A stretch of 64,000 nucleotides of DNA from Paraspadella gotoi (lineage: Eukaryota; Chaetognatha), in contig CM119266.1 of the NCBI GenBank assembly GCA_051294375.1, positions 2,196,306 to 2,260,305 of the forward strand. The letters are read 5' to 3'. Made by a program: the position numbers and the translations under genes. Of the stretch, positions 61,016 to 64,000 are shown piece after piece. The notes below the pieces were generated by a model. That model was not told the DNA's origin, searched no databases, and saw only the letters and a program-made list of their open reading frames with translations. Positions within the stretch are counted from its first letter, which is position 1; every line of letters starts with the position of its first letter.

Positions 61016-62683
61016 TAGAGAGTGAGAGAGACAATGTTAACATACCCTCTAAAGATAAATATTTTTAATGTTTATGATAATTAAAAAAAAGAATTGAATC
61101 AAACCGTAATAGAGTAAAATATAACATTTTAAATCGAAATCTTTAAGTAGTGAAACGAGCAATTTTATTGTAAAGATGTAAAAATGTATTTCAGTTTGTA
61201 AAGTATTTATACAATAAAATTTCGTTTTTGTATAGAATTAAGGCGTTTTTAATGCTAATTTTCGTCTACTTTATACGTACCCACCCCTCTTATTGTTTGG
61301 CGCCTTTAACTTTTTGCCGTTCTCTTCGCAGCTAGTCGCGCGCAGCATCCGGCGACGATTTTAATTACTGCGCTGCGGCGACGAACGGGCGACTTTGAAC
61401 GAACGACGACGACGACGACGACGACGACGAACGACGAGCGATAAAAACGCGAAGAGAATTTTGAATGCTTTGAAACAAAAGGGAAAAAACTGAAATAGTC
61501 AAAGGAAATAAATTCGGTTCTTCTGTTTTCTGACACTAAAGGAGAAAGGGAGGAAGAAAAAAGGAAAGGAAATAAAGAAAGAAAAGAAAGAAGAAAAGAA
61601 GAAAGAAAGAAAGAAAAGAAAGAAAGAAAGAAAGAAAAGAAAGAGAAAAAAAGAAAGATAATGAGACATATGCGAAGAAAGTAAAAGTAAAAGACGAGGA
61701 AAAAGGAAAGGAAAAAGATCCGGAGGAGGAAAAGGGAGGATGGGACCCCGGATCGGACCGATTGCAAAGTTACAAGTGAATTTTCTGTTGATAATTATTT
61801 CTTTTTTCTGCCACTTGACCGACTTGCTCTTTTTCTCGCCCTCGTCTTTTTTCTCCAATTCGCCGGCCGCTCTTCTCTCTTCTTACTTCCCTTCTCTTCT
61901 TTCTTCTTCTTTCTTTGGTCTTTCTTCTTCTTCTTCTCATCCTCCTCCTCGCTCCTCCTCCTCCTCCTTCCTCTTTTCCACCTTCCCGTTCCTTTCTTTC
62001 TGCTTCTCTCTCAACTACATTTATTTTATTTAATTTATTTATCCCATCTATTATTTATTTATTTATCACCTCATATTTAACGTTTTTATTTTTTGTTATA
62101 CCTTTATTATTTTTATTCTTTATCCCGCAAAAAATGAAGGAAATACTTTTATATCTTTATAATTATTTTTTTTTTATATTCAACAAACACTCCGGTTCTT
62201 CATATCATCTTCTCTTTTTTTCCTTTCTTTTTTCGCTATCCTTTCACAATCCTTTACTTTATTCTTACTCTTATTCCTCCTGCTTTTTATCCTTTTTCCT
62301 TTCTGCCTTTCCCTCCCTTCCATTTTTTCCCCATCTTATACTTCTCCTTTCACTTTCACTCTTCCACCCTTTTCCTTCTCCCGTTTCCTTCTCTCGCTGA
62401 CTATTCCCCATTTTTTTTCTCGCTCTTTTCCCCCTTCTTCGCTTCGCCTTTTCTTTCCTCTCCTTTTCCCTCTTCTCCTTCTTCCTTATTCGCTGGTCCG
62501 GCCATCTCTCGGCCTCTCTGACCATATGGAACGCTTAGCTTTGATGTAAAATCCTGGCCCTACCAAACATACAGACTATATTTTAGGCTTTGGCGGATCA
62601 TATATTGCACATTTCAAAATAACGTCGCCGCTCCGTTCCGCGTCTCTCCTCTGCTCATCTCTCTTCTTCTCTGCTCTCTCTAC

Positions 62684-62732
<49 letters not shown>

Positions 62733-63229
62733 GTGGTTACTTAAACGCAACTCTCTTGCCTTTTCTCCCCTCCCCCTTTCGGTTTTGTTATAAAATGTCC
62801 TCTCGTTAATTGTACGATGCGAGACGAATGTTACTTACATTTTTTTATTATAGTAAAATATGATTCGAATTAAAGCCTCTCTCTGAAACGCTTGTAAGCG
62901 CTTTTACTCTCCTAGAAGCCTACAGCCACTCTGCATTTGCGCCCAAGAGTGCGAAAACGGTCTCAACCCATTCCTTACCCGAACCACCCTCGCGATCCGG
63001 CGTCTCGACCCTAAGGGGGCGGCGAGGACAAGAACTTACTTTATTTTCTGTAGCCCAGCCCTTTTCCATGTGCCTTTACCATGCTTCAAATGAACTGCTG
63101 GCCCCCCTCTCGCCTCGTAAGGCCTTCACCGACCCCGATGGAACCTCCTCGTAATTGAAAACGACGCCCTGAGGTCGGCCGGAGCGGAGACCGAGCCGGG
63201 CCGGAGCCGGGTCGGCCCGGGGTCCAACT
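56491..63229. repeat. Large direct repeat, copy 2, indel-rich
   Basis: 6.7 kb, about 5% longer than copy 1 through scattered one- or two-base insertions. Order and content are the same throughout. Duplicate versions of coiled-coil gene exons 2 (about 56,716-56,880) and 1 (about 58,113-58,160) are present but damaged. Probably not an independent gene. Confidence 0.9.
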
Positions 63230-63236
63230 AAATCCA

Positions 63237-63658
63237 CCCACAGAGGACTACAATTCAATCAAAGGCCGTTATGGGAGAAGGCGGGAGGTAGCGAGGAGAC
63301 GACGACGACGATGACGACACGACGACGAGTGTTTTAAAGTTAAAATGTAATGCAGCAGATGTATGCCAACAATGTATGTGTTAAAATCGCGTTGATTGTA
63401 GAAAGAGAAAGCAGAGAAGGCAAAAAAATAAACATAAAACAATAGAAAAAATCGAAATAGTTATTGACGAAAGCAAAAATAGAAAGTATTGTATAACGTT
63501 TAAATGAAATATTCTGTGTACTGACTATTATTTTCATTAACGTCTGGTAAGTAAATTCCTATTTGTGCAGCTGAGAAAACAGGGCGACGCGCGGTCTCTT
63601 TTGAGGCAAGAGCTGTAAAATCAACGATTGACTTCCAGACTCTGACCTGGAAAGGAGA

Positions 63659-63712
<54 letters not shown>

Positions 63713-64000
63713 GAAGAAGAGGAGAGAGAGAGAGAGTTTATTTTTGGGGAGAATCGAAAATAAAGCGCGGACTTGACTCGGCGCAACTCTGCTAATGTTC
63801 TGCCTAATCACGTCGAGTCTTTGAGGCGGGGCCGATCCGGGTACGGGTGTCCTTTTTTTTTCCCCCCCCAAAAGTGGGAGAAGGGGTGTGGGAGGTGGAG
63901 AGAGAGGGGTGGAGGTGTTGGGAAATGGGAGAGAAAGTCGTGGGAGGGAGTGTGGGGAAAAATAAAAGGGAAGAAGGAGGAAGCCGATATCTGGTCTGAA
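63237..64000. repeat. Right arm of the inverted repeat
   Basis: Reverse complement of 54553-55310. It starts a few bases after the end of direct-repeat copy 2, at the point matching the 25-N gap in copy 1. Confidence 0.85.

Overview
The window looks like nuclear DNA of an invertebrate animal; I cannot assign a phylum. Genes are split by short GT-AG introns. Intergenic DNA is crowded with GA/CT and GAC/GTC microsatellites, minisatellites and small transposon remnants. N gaps interrupt the sequence, mostly inside GA/CT tracts. I see no rRNA gene, CRISPR array or bacterial-style operon.

Layout. 1-4,055: gene-free, repeat-rich flank. 4,061-9,968: a complete LTR retroelement on the minus strand, with two about 370-bp LTRs, a 5-bp target duplication and a polypurine tract. 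It carries short charged ORFs and no reverse transcriptase that I can recognise. 10,467-21,800: five head-to-tail paralogous minus-strand genes, the main discovery here. Each encodes a signal peptide, a 4-Cys module, an 8-Cys module and a second small 4-Cys module with a conserved N-glycosylation sequon. Four of the five end in a Ser/Gly/Lys-rich stalk and a hydrophobic tail, suggesting a membrane-tethered or GPI-anchored ectodomain. Exon phases agree across the whole array. 22,912-25,278: an intronless plus-strand gene for a 788-residue protein with a disordered Ser-rich N-terminus and a long coiled-coil C-terminus. 25.4-44.1 kb: almost entirely low-complexity DNA with several gaps. 44,104-45,084: the last three exons of a Lys/Asn/Asp-rich protein. 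45,661-49,689: an eight-exon coiled-coil protein gene. Both of these are on the minus strand.

48,090-54,476 is repeated in direct orientation at 56,491-63,229, with dense single-base insertions and deletions. The window then ends in an inverted copy of 54,553-55,310. This pattern looks more like unpolished or chimeric long-read assembly than biology, and it breaks exon 2 of the coiled-coil gene. Three hammerhead-ribozyme-like cores lie in dispersed repeats near 45.2 and 55.8 kb.

The genes do not form a pathway that I can name. The functional centre is the cysteine-rich cluster, probably a family of cell-surface or secreted proteins that grew by tandem duplication with intron loss or gain. 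All gene models are hand-built from splice signals, phase and paralogue comparison; no database was consulted.
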